From Galbibacter pacificus (GTDB taxonomy: Bacteria; Bacteroidota; Bacteroidia; Flavobacteriales; Flavobacteriaceae), in assembly GCF_029603165.1 (NCBI RefSeq), contig NZ_JAQSVC010000005.1, positions 62,001 through 126,000 on the forward strand: DNA of 64,000 bases, written 5' to 3'. Shown piece by piece: positions 45,206 to 54,115 of the stretch. The position numbers and the translations under genes are program-made. Numbering within the stretch: position 1 is the stretch's first letter; each line of letters starts with the position of its first letter. Below the pieces are notes generated by a model. It searched no databases, had not been told where the DNA came from, and saw only the letters and a program-made list of their open reading frames with translations.

Positions 45206-46096
45206 ATGAAAGATATTTCAACCACAATAAAAACACTTTATGCCTCAACGGCCGAAATTACGCTTACGCTCGGAACCCCTTTGATGCCGCTTTATACCAA
45301 AGAAGTTTTTGCCGAGGTAAAGACTACGGTTTTATTGGCCGTTAAAAATACCCCATCGATATTGCCGAATGCTCATCCTTTTTTAATTGATGCCATTGAA
45401 ATAACCGACCTATTGGAAGAGAACAAACTTACCTTTACCGTTATGGTAAAGGGCGTCCATAAAACCAATCTGGATGCAGAGGCCATGTTGGGCGCATCGA
45501 TAGCGGGAATTGCATTAAGGCAGTTTTTTAACGGTAACCCAGATGGGAGCGTAGATTTGGGCCCTGTAAAAATGGTATCTGGCAAGGGCGGGACCAATAA
45601 ATTTAAACGCATGTACCCATTGGGGTTAAAGGCAGCAGTTGTTGTGTGTTCTGATACTATTTCTGAAGGAAAAAAGGAAGATGCCGCCGGAAAGGCCATT
45701 ATTAAAAAGCTTAAGGAATGCAATGTTGAAGTTTTAAATTATGAAATTGTTCCAGACGAAAAAGATATTATCGCCTCGAAAGCCAAAGAATTATCACGTG
45801 ACCATAACTTATTAATCTATACCGGGGGAACCGGATTGTCTTATAGGGATATCACACCTGAAGCATTAAAGCCTTTGTTGGATAGGGAAATACCAGGAAT
45901 AGAAGAAGCTATACGGAGTTACGGGCAAGAGCGCATGCCTTTTGCAATGTTGTCCAGAAGTGTGGCCGGTACCATTGGGAATTGTTTGGTACTTGCTTTA
46001 CCGGGCTCTACCAATGGTGCAAGAGAATCCATGGAAGCTATTTTTCCCCATGTCCTCCATGTTTTTAAAATACTGCGCGGCCAAGGCCATGATTGA
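45206..46096 (+). CDS. MoaC-MogA fusion for molybdenum cofactor synthesis (MoaC half degenerate)
   Basis: 296 residues. The N-terminal 140 residues align with MoaC (KEVFAEV..TVLLAVKNT, ILPNAHPF, HKTNLDAEAMLGASIAGIAL, GPVKMVSGKGG). The catalytic Asp and Lys of the YDMCK segment are gone (LRQFFNG in that place), CHP has become AHP and the KGDV loop has lost a residue. The C-terminal half (about 142-296) is an intact MogA/MoaB domain (VVCSDTISEGKKEDAAG, IYTGGTGLSYRDITPEAL, LALPGSTNGARESMEAI), which adenylates molybdopterin. Bacteroidetes often have MoaC-MogA fusions; loss of the MoaC site is the odd part. The product feeds the nitrate reductase nearby. Confidence 0.9.
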   Translation: MKDISTTIKTLYASTAEITLTLGTPLMPLYTKEVFAEVKTTVLLAVKNTPSILPNAHPFLIDAIEITDLLEENKLTFTVMVKGVHKTNLDAEAMLGASIAGIALRQFFNGNPDGSVDLGPVKMVSGKGGTNKFKRMYPLGLKAAVVVCSDTISEGKKEDAAGKAIIKKLKECNVEVLNYEIVPDEKDIIASKAKELSRDHNLLIYTGGTGLSYRDITPEALKPLLDREIPGIEEAIRSYGQERMPFAMLSRSVAGTIGNCLVLALPGSTNGARESMEAIFPHVLHVFKILRGQGHD

Positions 46097-46158
46097 GTTT
46101 AAGGCTTTTTTCTAGTTTAGCGTTGAGGATTCAAGGATTTATAGTTTTTGGCTTCTGG

Positions 46159-46608
46159 TCACTTCGACGTAAGGAGAAGTCGCATAATGCAATGAGTTAA
46201 TAAGTAAATGAGGAAAGGGGGGTAGTTATTTGTTAATGGTTAATGGTTATTAGTGAAAAGTGATTAGGGATTAGTTAATTGAACACTCCCATTTGAAACC
46301 TGAAACCTAAAACCTAAAACCTGAAACCTAAAACCTAAAACCTGAAACCTGAAACCTGAAACCTGAAACTTCTGGACTCTCAACCCTCAACTCTCAACAA
46401 CATAGCATCATAACAGCGTAACAACCTTGAATAGTGATTAGTGATAAGGGGGTTAGTTATTTGTTAATTGTTATTAGGGAAAAGTGATTAGGGATTAGTT
46501 AATTGAACACTCCCATAGCGATATTTGAAACCTGAAATCTGAAACCTGAAATCTGAAACCTTGAACCTCTGGACTCTCAACCCTCAACAACATAGCTACA
46601 TAACAACG
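46159..46608. repeat. Block of heptanucleotide repeats, duplicated
   Basis: This 548-base gap (46097-46644) has no gene. A small palindromic piece (ACTTC..GAAGT, 46161-46180) is followed by two direct copies of a longer unit, 46217-46424 and 46448-46608. Each copy runs: a TTAGTTATTTGTTAA lead, heptamers of the GTGATTA/GGGATTA kind, TTAATTGAACACTCCCAT, a tract of RAAACCT heptamers (11 units at 46295-46371; 6 units at 46527-46568 with GAAATCT variants), then CTCAACC-type heptamers and CAACATAGC. No inverted ends or transposase are seen. Confidence 0.85.
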
Positions 46609-46644
46609 AAAAAAACCTAATTATTAATTGAACAACATCCCACA

Positions 46645-48087
46645 TCATTCCAATTCTTTTACCAATACTTTTTTGGCGAAGGCACTTTTATGAGCTTCGC
46701 ATAGGGAACAGCAATAGGTTTCGGGCAGTTCGTTGAATGGGGTTTGCCGATCGATATTTTGTGTTATGTCGCCATACTCTGGGTCGTAAATGGTTAGGCA
46801 CTGCGTACATTGGTATACTTCTGCTTCAACGGTATCTTTTTTTTCTGTTTTTTTATTGGGGGTGTCTTGTCCTTCACCTAAAACATCAAAATACATTTTG
46901 CTAAGTTCAATTAACAGGCCGGGGAGTTCCACTTTATCTACATCCTGCACATGGATTAGGTATTCCATTGTATTTGGGTCGAAGTTTTTGGCATAAAGTA
47001 GGTTATAGGTATCGCGTATTTTAAAATCGACCGAAATTTCGGGCTGTTTGTTCTTTTCAATTACAATAGAGGTAAAATAATAGGCTTTACGGGTATAATC
47101 GGTAATTCCAAAGGTAAGCCCGTAAGTACTGATGTCGTTTTGATCGAAATTGGAGACCAGGTATCTTTTAAGTTTCAAAGCTTCTTTATTGGCAACGGGC
47201 AAATGCCAGTTTAGTTCCAACATGGAATGGCGGACATTGATGCCTCTTTTTCCTAAAAATTTTTCCCATTTTAATTTAAACTCTGTCTGGATTCCTTTAA
47301 TGATAAAAGATTTCCATGGCGTAATGCCTATTTTACCTATTTTGCATTCGGCACACAGATCGCACATGGATTTTAAAAAATCTAGGTCATATTTATTGTT
47401 TCTCCAATAAAGTCCCAGCCAATATTTGTCGGTGCCCATCCTGTTCATTCCTTCATAATAAGGAAAAGGGTGAAAAGGTACATGCAAGGGAGTGTCTATA
47501 TTTCTGTTGTTAGCATCCACGGCATCGTTTACCAGCTCGAATACCGTTGAAACATTTTCGGGTTCTTCTTGCAGGAACGCCTCAATGACAACCGACACCT
47601 TAGCAATATCCCAACTATAGATCAATACCGGGTACATGGCCGTTTTTTCCCATTGCGGGAGCCTTATGTACAAATACCAATAATCTTCGTGCGGGGAAGC
47701 AATAAAGTTTAAATGTCCGGTATAAAGTGGAACGAGCCTTTGTTTGGGGTCGGCAATGTTGATTTTTAATAATGGTTGATGCCTAAATTGTTCTAAGATA
47801 TACAAATAGCGGTCTCCCGTCAACCAACTGGTATTTGGGAAAATATCGGCAGAAATATAAGAGCACATAATGTTCTCTGTACCTTTAGCATTGGGCGCAA
47901 TCCATTCCAGGTCGTTAAAATTATCGAGCTGTTCCCGTTTAATCTCTTTGTTGAAAAGAATGTCCTGCCGGGAGCCAAAAGAAATACTTTTTAGGCCCGA
48001 ATTTTCGGCGCAGGTTACTATGTTTTTAAGCTCGCCGGGAGATAAAACGCCTCCTTTTATAATTAAGCGGTACAATTCTTTTCTCAT
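46645..48087 (-). CDS. Rubredoxin-domain protein with a nitrite-reductase-like N-terminus
   Basis: 480 residues, no signal peptide. The N-terminus (about 5-75) resembles the ferredoxin-like half of nitrite/sulfite reductases (LIIKGGVLSPGELKNIV, SGLKSISFGSRQDILF). The middle has a Cys cluster (CDLCAECKIGKIG) but not the C-x5-C...C-x3-C motif that binds siroheme-[4Fe-4S]. The C-terminus (about 425-470) is a rubredoxin: YQCTQCLTIYDPEYGD, then LPETYCCSLCEAHKSAF, giving the four iron-binding Cys. It follows the nitrate reductase by 11 bases, so it probably carries electrons to or from that enzyme. The exact partner is inference. Confidence 0.85.
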   Translation of the reverse strand: MRKELYRLIIKGGVLSPGELKNIVTCAENSGLKSISFGSRQDILFNKEIKREQLDNFNDLEWIAPNAKGTENIMCSYISADIFPNTSWLTGDRYLYILEQFRHQPLLKINIADPKQRLVPLYTGHLNFIASPHEDYWYLYIRLPQWEKTAMYPVLIYSWDIAKVSVVIEAFLQEEPENVSTVFELVNDAVDANNRNIDTPLHVPFHPFPYYEGMNRMGTDKYWLGLYWRNNKYDLDFLKSMCDLCAECKIGKIGITPWKSFIIKGIQTEFKLKWEKFLGKRGINVRHSMLELNWHLPVANKEALKLKRYLVSNFDQNDISTYGLTFGITDYTRKAYYFTSIVIEKNKQPEISVDFKIRDTYNLLYAKNFDPNTMEYLIHVQDVDKVELPGLLIELSKMYFDVLGEGQDTPNKKTEKKDTVEAEVYQCTQCLTIYDPEYGDITQNIDRQTPFNELPETYCCSLCEAHKSAFAKKVLVKELE

Positions 48088-48098
48088 TGTTTTGTTTT

Positions 48099-51000
48099 TT
48101 ACGTGAGTACGGCACTGTTTTTTAGGAGTTCCCTTACTTCAGTCTTACAACTTCCGCAACCCAGGCCTGCACCGGTTTGTTTGCATAAGGCTGTAAAGTC
48201 GGTACATCCGCTGGAAATGGCCTCCTCTATATTTCCGGTGCCCACTTGGCTGCACGAGCATATTAATTTTCCTTTTACGGGTTTTGTATTTCCGCTTCCG
48301 CGGAGCAGGGTGTCCCTTTTGTGCGAAAGTTCTGTTTTGTTTTCGATCATCTCCTTAAACTCGGCAAATTCGTTTTTATCGCCCATAAGGATGGCCCCTA
48401 CCAGTAAATCGTCTTTTACAATACATTTTTTATAATAGCGCTTGCTTACGTCCATGAATATAACTTCTTCATAACTGCTATCGTTTTCGGGAATGTTAAG
48501 GTCTCCTATACTGCACAGGTTGAGGTCGTTAAACTTAAGGATGTTCATCAACACAGAACCTTTGTATGAACTGCTGATATCTCCGGCGATAAAATTTGAT
48601 AAAATATTGGCTTGTTCTTCCGCTGCGGAAGTAATTCCGAACAGTTGATTGTTAAACTGCGCAATTTCGCCAATTGCAAATATCGATGCATCTGAAGTTT
48701 GCAAATGTTGGTTTATTTTGATGCCTCTTCCACAGTTTATTCCAGATTTTTTGGCAATTTCTATGTTCGGCCGTGTACCAATGGCATACACAATGGCATG
48801 TGCATTAAAGCTTTTACCACTTTTAAGCGTTATAAAAAGGTCGCCAGATTCTTCATCGTCAAAAACAGTGCTAACCTCATTGTCAAAATAAATCTGTACG
48901 CCTCTTTCCTGGACGTCCATGGCAAGTAATTTACTGGAAGTTTTATCCAGCTGGCGCTCCATAAGTCTTGAGGAACGTTGAATAATGGTAATTTTCATGC
49001 CTTGGTGCTTAAGAGCTGCGGCAAGCTCCAATCCTAGAAGTCCGCCCCCAACAATAACCACATGTTTTTCTTTTGTTGGGAGTTTAATTTTGTCCAGATG
49101 AAGTTTAAATTGGTCGGCATTTTCTTTGCTCCTAAGCGTATACCTGCCCGGCAGGTTTAATTGTACATCGTTTGGAACAAAGGCCCGGCTTCCGGTAGCC
49201 AATATCAAGCGGTCGTAGCTGTATAAATTTCCATGTGCGTCCGTAACGGTTTTTTGCTCCCTGTTGATTTGTGTGATGGAAATTCCGCCATGAATGGCTA
49301 TTTTGAGTTTCTTCAGCTCGTTTTCCTTCATTTTTTGAAGCTGTTCCCAAGTAAGTTCTTCGGTAACATATTCCGGTAAAAGCACACGGTTGTAAAACGG
49401 ATTTTCTTCTTCTGAAAAGACATCAATTTCATCCAGTGGGTTATGGTCCCGGTAATTTTGAACAAACCTGAACGCGGCGGCACCTGCGCCAACAATTATA
49501 ATTTTTTCTTTCTCTTTTTTATATTTTGACACCGAAACGACCGTAAATTTAAAATCGGGTTCTTTAGATTGTGGGTCAACAATGGTATTGGTAAGGTTGT
49601 TTGCCCGGTTAAGGTCGCTTTTTAATACTTTTCCCCAATGCATCGGGATAAAAATAACGCCCTCACGAACACTGTCGGTAACTTTTGCTCGAAGCCGTAC
49701 CGTACCCATTCTACTTTTAACTTCGGTAATGTCGCCATTTTTTATATGGTACAAATAGGCATCTACGGGGTTTATTTCTATTACTGGGCTGGGGTAATGC
49801 GTATGCAAGCGGGATACCTTGCCTGTCTTTGTCATGGTGTGCCATTGATCCCTGATTCTTCCGGTTGTTAAAATTAACGGATGCATTGCATCGGTTGGAA
49901 TAGATGCATTTTCTGTGCTGTATGGAACATTGAAAATTGCTTTTTGCGTTGGCGTGTAAAATTTCCGGTCTTCAAAAAGGCGCTGGGTTCCTTTGTGCCT
50001 ATATTCTGATACCGGCCATTGTATTGTGCCTTCGTTTTTAAGTCGGTCGTAATTTAAAAAGGAAATGTCGATGTTTGTTCCTTTGGTCATGGAACAATAT
50101 TCCCTGTAAATTTCTTCTGTTGAATTATAATTAAAGCCCCGATAGCCCATTTTTGAAGCAAAATCGCATAATATTTCAACATCGGGCCTGGCTTCACCTG
50201 GGGCATTCAGTGCTTTAGGAAGGTATGAAATCCGGCGTTCAGAGTTGGTCATGGTACCATCTTTTTCAAGCCACCCGGCAGCGGGGAGCAATAAATCGGC
50301 CATTTTAGAAGTATCTGAAGCATGCGAAATATCCTGAACAATCACAAATTTGGCGTTTTTCAAGGCTTTTTCAATTTTTCTGGCATTGGGCATGCTCACC
50401 ATTGGGTTGGTACATACAACCCATATGGCTTTTAATTTTCCTTTTTCGAGCGCATCAAACATTTCGGTAGCTGTATAACCGACTTTCCCCGAAATACTGT
50501 TTACGCCCCAAAATTGAGCTACTTCTTTACGGTGGGTTTCATTGAAAAGGTTTTTATGAACCGCCAATAAATTTGCCATTCCGCCAACTTCGCGGCCTCC
50601 CATGGCGTTGGGTTGTCCGGTAAGCGAAAATGGACCCGAACCGGGTTTGCCAACTTGCCCAGTAATGAGGGACAAATTGAGCAGTGCAAAATTTTTATCG
50701 GTACCAATTACGCTTTGGTTTAGCCCCATTGCCCACATGCTTATGTAGCCATTGGAAAGCCCAATCATGTCGGCGGCTTTTTTAATATCGTTTTCTGGGA
50801 CACCACATATTTTTGAGGCTTTTTTTAGGGAAAGGGACAGTATTTGCTCTTTGTATTTTTGATAGTTTTCGGTGTGTTCTTTTATGAAATTGTAATCAAT
50901 AAGTCCGCGTTCCAATAAACGCCTTCCAATGGCATTGTACAGCACAATATCTGTACCGGGGATTATTTGCAAATGAAGGTCGGCAAAATTAGCAGAATCG

Positions 51001-51620
51001 GTTTTTCGCGGGTCCACGACAATAATTTTCACTTCGGGGTTTTTCTCTTTATGCTGTTCTATCCTTCTAAAGAGAATAGGGTGGCACCAAGCGGGATTTG
51101 CTCCTGCAATTAAAAAGCAATCGGCCAATTCTATGTCGTCGTAAGCAATGGGTACCGAATCTTCGCCAAAAGTCTTTTTATAACCAACAACTGCCGAGCT
51201 CATGCATAGCCTAGAATTGGTATCGATGTTGTTGGTTCCTATAAAACCTTTGGTGAGCTTATTGGCAATGTAATATTCTTCTGTTAAACACTGGCCAGAG
51301 ACATAAAAACCTACACTGTCCGGGCCGTGTTTCTTTATAATCGATTTAAAAACCGAAACCGCCCTTTCCATGGCATTTTTCCACGAAACACGTTCCCGTG
51401 GATGCGATTTGCTCCAACGCATTTCGGGGTACATAATCCTATCAGAGATATCATTGGCAACATAATGAAGGTTCATTCCTTTAGAACACAACATCCCCCT
51501 GTTTACGGGATGGTCTTTATCGCCTTCGACCGTTATCCTGTTTTGGGCATCTTTTTTTACAATTATGCCACAACCAACACCACAGTACGAACAAGTTGTT
51601 TTTACTTCTTCTGTCATCAT
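48099..51620 (-). CDS. Assimilatory nitrate reductase fused to FAD reductase and BFD domains
   Basis: 1173 residues in the cytosol. Part 1 (about 1-700): molybdopterin oxidoreductase of the NasA/NapA type, with a [4Fe-4S] motif (CSYCGVGCGI and MLCSKGMN), the Mo-cofactor region (GMNQSVIGTDKN-like, GQPNAMGGREVGGM) and the dinucleotide-binding domain (LTTGRIRDQWHTMTKTG). Part 2 (about 705-1010): a NirB-like NAD(P)/FAD oxidoreductase (IIIVGAGAAAFRFV, VVIVGGGLLGLELAAAL). Part 3 (about 1120-1165): a BFD-like [2Fe-2S] domain (CSCSQVGTGNIEEAI, GLGCGSCKTEV). The enzyme thus carries its own electron supply for reducing nitrate to nitrite. It lies between narK and the rubredoxin gene. Confidence 0.94.
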   Translation of the reverse strand: MMTEEVKTTCSYCGVGCGIIVKKDAQNRITVEGDKDHPVNRGMLCSKGMNLHYVANDISDRIMYPEMRWSKSHPRERVSWKNAMERAVSVFKSIIKKHGPDSVGFYVSGQCLTEEYYIANKLTKGFIGTNNIDTNSRLCMSSAVVGYKKTFGEDSVPIAYDDIELADCFLIAGANPAWCHPILFRRIEQHKEKNPEVKIIVVDPRKTDSANFADLHLQIIPGTDIVLYNAIGRRLLERGLIDYNFIKEHTENYQKYKEQILSLSLKKASKICGVPENDIKKAADMIGLSNGYISMWAMGLNQSVIGTDKNFALLNLSLITGQVGKPGSGPFSLTGQPNAMGGREVGGMANLLAVHKNLFNETHRKEVAQFWGVNSISGKVGYTATEMFDALEKGKLKAIWVVCTNPMVSMPNARKIEKALKNAKFVIVQDISHASDTSKMADLLLPAAGWLEKDGTMTNSERRISYLPKALNAPGEARPDVEILCDFASKMGYRGFNYNSTEEIYREYCSMTKGTNIDISFLNYDRLKNEGTIQWPVSEYRHKGTQRLFEDRKFYTPTQKAIFNVPYSTENASIPTDAMHPLILTTGRIRDQWHTMTKTGKVSRLHTHYPSPVIEINPVDAYLYHIKNGDITEVKSRMGTVRLRAKVTDSVREGVIFIPMHWGKVLKSDLNRANNLTNTIVDPQSKEPDFKFTVVSVSKYKKEKEKIIIVGAGAAAFRFVQNYRDHNPLDEIDVFSEEENPFYNRVLLPEYVTEELTWEQLQKMKENELKKLKIAIHGGISITQINREQKTVTDAHGNLYSYDRLILATGSRAFVPNDVQLNLPGRYTLRSKENADQFKLHLDKIKLPTKEKHVVIVGGGLLGLELAAALKHQGMKITIIQRSSRLMERQLDKTSSKLLAMDVQERGVQIYFDNEVSTVFDDEESGDLFITLKSGKSFNAHAIVYAIGTRPNIEIAKKSGINCGRGIKINQHLQTSDASIFAIGEIAQFNNQLFGITSAAEEQANILSNFIAGDISSSYKGSVLMNILKFNDLNLCSIGDLNIPENDSSYEEVIFMDVSKRYYKKCIVKDDLLVGAILMGDKNEFAEFKEMIENKTELSHKRDTLLRGSGNTKPVKGKLICSCSQVGTGNIEEAISSGCTDFTALCKQTGAGLGCGSCKTEVRELLKNSAVLT

Positions 51621-51747
51621 TCTATCACCGATTTTAAACTAATTTGCATATTTTAATTTTAAAATGAAACAGGGCTTCCCCATTATTATGAATACAATAA
51701 TTTTAGCAGCCAACTATTTTTAGATTCATAATTTTAATCCTTAATGA

Positions 51748-53172
51748 TTAACCATTTGCAGGGCTGAGTTTTCCAGATGGCTGTTGTGTTTCCATGCGTG
51801 CAACTTTTTCGTCTTGAACAGAAAATCTAATTGCTAGGGCCGTTATGCCTGTTACAATTACAAGAAAACCAATAATTAGGTATCCACTTGATACGGCATT
51901 TGCAGCAGCTTCAGCTTGAGCTGTTTTAATAAGGTCATTGCTTAGTCCCTGACTTTCGGCAATGGCTATTTTTTCGGCAATAGCCGATTTTGACTTCAGT
52001 AAAATAGCGGCCAGAAAGGCACCTACATTCCCACCGGCACCAACAATACCCGAAATAGAACCAATGGCCCTTTTGTTTATAAATGGTACAACAGAAAATG
52101 TAGCCCCTTCGGCCATTTGTACACTCAGGCTAAATGCTACGAGGAAGAAAATGCCCAATGTTAAACTGGTAATGGTAGAAAACACGGAAAGCATGATACC
52201 TTCTACCGCCAATATTATGGCCAAGAACAAAACCCTGCCACGCAGGCCTTTTTTGTTGCCAAACCTGTCGCCAAAAAAGCCGCCTAAAGTCCGGGCAAAA
52301 ATATTCATTAGAGCAAACGATAGCACAATGTTCCCGGCGGTAATCCTTTCCAGCCTAAAAGTGTTTTGCAAATAGTCGTCCATGGTGCCATATACGGTTA
52401 ATTCTATTCCAAAACACGCTGCATAAACTATAAATAAAATCCAGACCCTGTAATCTTTAATGGCCTCCAGAAAGCCTACTTCATCTTTTTTGGCATTCGG
52501 TATTTTTTTTCCTTTTTCTTTCAACTCTTTAAAATTCCCTTCGGGAGTGTCTTGCGTAAAAAAATAGTATACAATGCCCATTAAAAAACAAATGCTTCCT
52601 GCAATAACCATTGCATAGCGCCAGGCATCGGTTTCGGCAACGCCAAAACTTATTACGGCCGCGGCAATTAGCGGCATCCCCAAACGATTGGCTCCCCCGC
52701 CCAGATTACCCCATCCTGCCGAGGTGGCATTGGCTGTGCCAACTACATTGGAAGCAAACATCAAGGAAGTATGAACCTGCGTAATAACAAAGGAAGCACC
52801 TATAAAGCCAACAAAAAGCCTACACGCCAAAAATTGAAAAGGAGTTTGCACCAAACCGGTCAGGATTACAGGAATGGCCCCCAATATTAAAAGCCATGTG
52901 TAGCAAAGCCGTGGCCCATATTTATCGCATAATTTACCAATTAGCAATCTCGCAAACACGGTTCCAGTGACCGCTAGGATAACCGCGTTCCATTTTTGGT
53001 CTGGAGACAAGCCAAGCTCTTTTACCACATCTGGCATAAAGGGCACAATGCCAAACCATGAAAAAAAGCACATGAAAAAGGCAATAGCAGATATCCAGAA
53101 CGTTCTTATGGGAATGCTTTTTAAATTGGTTAAATTTAATTTTGTAGCTTTTGTTGTAACTATAGTTTTCAT
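51748..53172 (-). CDS. Nitrate/nitrite MFS transporter (NarK type)
   Basis: 474 residues with 12 membrane helices. NarK family marks: FFMCFFSWFGIVPFMPDVVKELG at the start, FVITQVHTSLMFASNVVGTANATSAGWGNLGGG (nitrate signature with GWGNLGGG), and GSISGIVGAGGNVGAFLAAI (second nitrate signature). It brings nitrate in or exchanges nitrate and nitrite. First gene of a unit with the nitrate reductase (gap 127 bases) and the rubredoxin protein. Four TAAGTA-like half-sites lie just upstream. Confidence 0.95.
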   Translation of the reverse strand: MKTIVTTKATKLNLTNLKSIPIRTFWISAIAFFMCFFSWFGIVPFMPDVVKELGLSPDQKWNAVILAVTGTVFARLLIGKLCDKYGPRLCYTWLLILGAIPVILTGLVQTPFQFLACRLFVGFIGASFVITQVHTSLMFASNVVGTANATSAGWGNLGGGANRLGMPLIAAAVISFGVAETDAWRYAMVIAGSICFLMGIVYYFFTQDTPEGNFKELKEKGKKIPNAKKDEVGFLEAIKDYRVWILFIVYAACFGIELTVYGTMDDYLQNTFRLERITAGNIVLSFALMNIFARTLGGFFGDRFGNKKGLRGRVLFLAIILAVEGIMLSVFSTITSLTLGIFFLVAFSLSVQMAEGATFSVVPFINKRAIGSISGIVGAGGNVGAFLAAILLKSKSAIAEKIAIAESQGLSNDLIKTAQAEAAANAVSSGYLIIGFLVIVTGITALAIRFSVQDEKVARMETQQPSGKLSPANG

Positions 53173-53174
53173 AA

Positions 53175-53235
53175 TACTTAATTTTGATTTAAAAATAAGT
53201 ATTAATACGTAATTTTAAATCAAATTATGTAAGTA
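53175..53235. promoter_or_regulatory. Cluster of TAAGTA/TACTTA half-sites before narK
   Basis: TACTTA (53175-53180), TAAGTA (53196-53201), TACGTA (53206-53211) and TAAGTA (53230-53235). The middle two form a near-palindrome with 4 bases between. The same words appear before nirB. They resemble the NarL heptamer (TACYYMT and its complement). Confidence 0.5.
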
Positions 53236-53366
53236 TTTAGAAAGAATTATTAAAAAAGGAATTAAGCTGGTTTATTTTGTAAAAATGCTAAAAATCAACT
53301 ATTTATTATGTGGTTTTTTAAATATGAAGGTAATTGGGTACGAAGTTGAATTACGCATGTTTAACC

Positions 53367-54020
53367 TTATATAAGATTGTGCATTTGCGCTTTGTTGACC
53401 AGCTCGATCTGGTTTTTTACATCCAGTTTTTTCATTAAATTAAAACGGTGTACTTCGGCGGTGCGTTTGCTTATTTTTAGTTCTTCGGCAATTTCTTTAT
53501 TGCTCAATCCCTTTAAAACCTGTTCCAGTATTTGTTTTTCCCTTTTGGTGAGGTTAAATTCGTTTGTGTTTGTAGTGTCTTTCTTTTTAGGTTTTCCGTC
53601 AACAAAATTATTGATGATGATAGAAGAAACATCGCCTGCAAAATATTTGCCACCTTCTGCAATGGTATGTAGGGCCTTGATGAATTCTTCTTTGCTGGCA
53701 CCTTTTAACAGATATCCGTCGGCCCCGGCCTGTATGGATTGTACAACGTATTCTTCTGAATCGTGCATGGAAAGAACCAGGGCTTTTATATCGGTTGGGG
53801 CAGATTTAAGCTTTTTTACAACTTCAATGCCATTCATTTCGGGCATTCTAATATCGACCACCAAGATATCGGGTTTGTTTTTGGCGATAACTTCCAGTGC
53901 TTCTTTTCCGTTTGAAGCTTCATCTATTACCTGAATGTTTTCTTCATCTTCCAATAACGATTTTATCCCGTCTCTAACAAGTACGTGGTCGTCTGCCAAA
54001 ATAATATTGATTGTGCCCAT
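53367..54020 (-). CDS. NarL/LuxR-family response regulator
   Basis: 217 residues. Receiver domain (about 4-120; IILADDHVLVRDGIKSLL, acceptor Asp in ILVVDIRMPEMNG, LLKGASKEE) and LuxR helix-turn-helix (about 150-207; LTKREKQILEQVLKGLSNKEIAEELKISKRTAEVHRFNLMKKL). It follows the NarX-like kinase by 95 bases. It is the obvious candidate to bind the half-sites before narK and nirB. Confidence 0.95.
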   Translation of the reverse strand: MGTINIILADDHVLVRDGIKSLLEDEENIQVIDEASNGKEALEVIAKNKPDILVVDIRMPEMNGIEVVKKLKSAPTDIKALVLSMHDSEEYVVQSIQAGADGYLLKGASKEEFIKALHTIAEGGKYFAGDVSSIIINNFVDGKPKKKDTTNTNEFNLTKREKQILEQVLKGLSNKEIAEELKISKRTAEVHRFNLMKKLDVKNQIELVNKAQMHNLI

Positions 54021-54115
54021 GAATGTCCTGTAGCTTTTCTAAGTACGAAAATACGGAAAAATACTTAACCAGGGTTAATCCGTTTATAGGGATTGTCAAT
54101 AAGCATTTTGAAGTT

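Noticed and set aside
46295-46371. Possible CRISPR array or telomere-like tract
   Set aside because: The units are 7 bases without spacers, there are no cas genes, and the tract is internal to a duplicated intergenic unit. It is a simple tandem repeat.
53377-53934. 185-residue plus-strand open frame
   Set aside because: Antisense to the NarL-type regulator, which has all its motifs.
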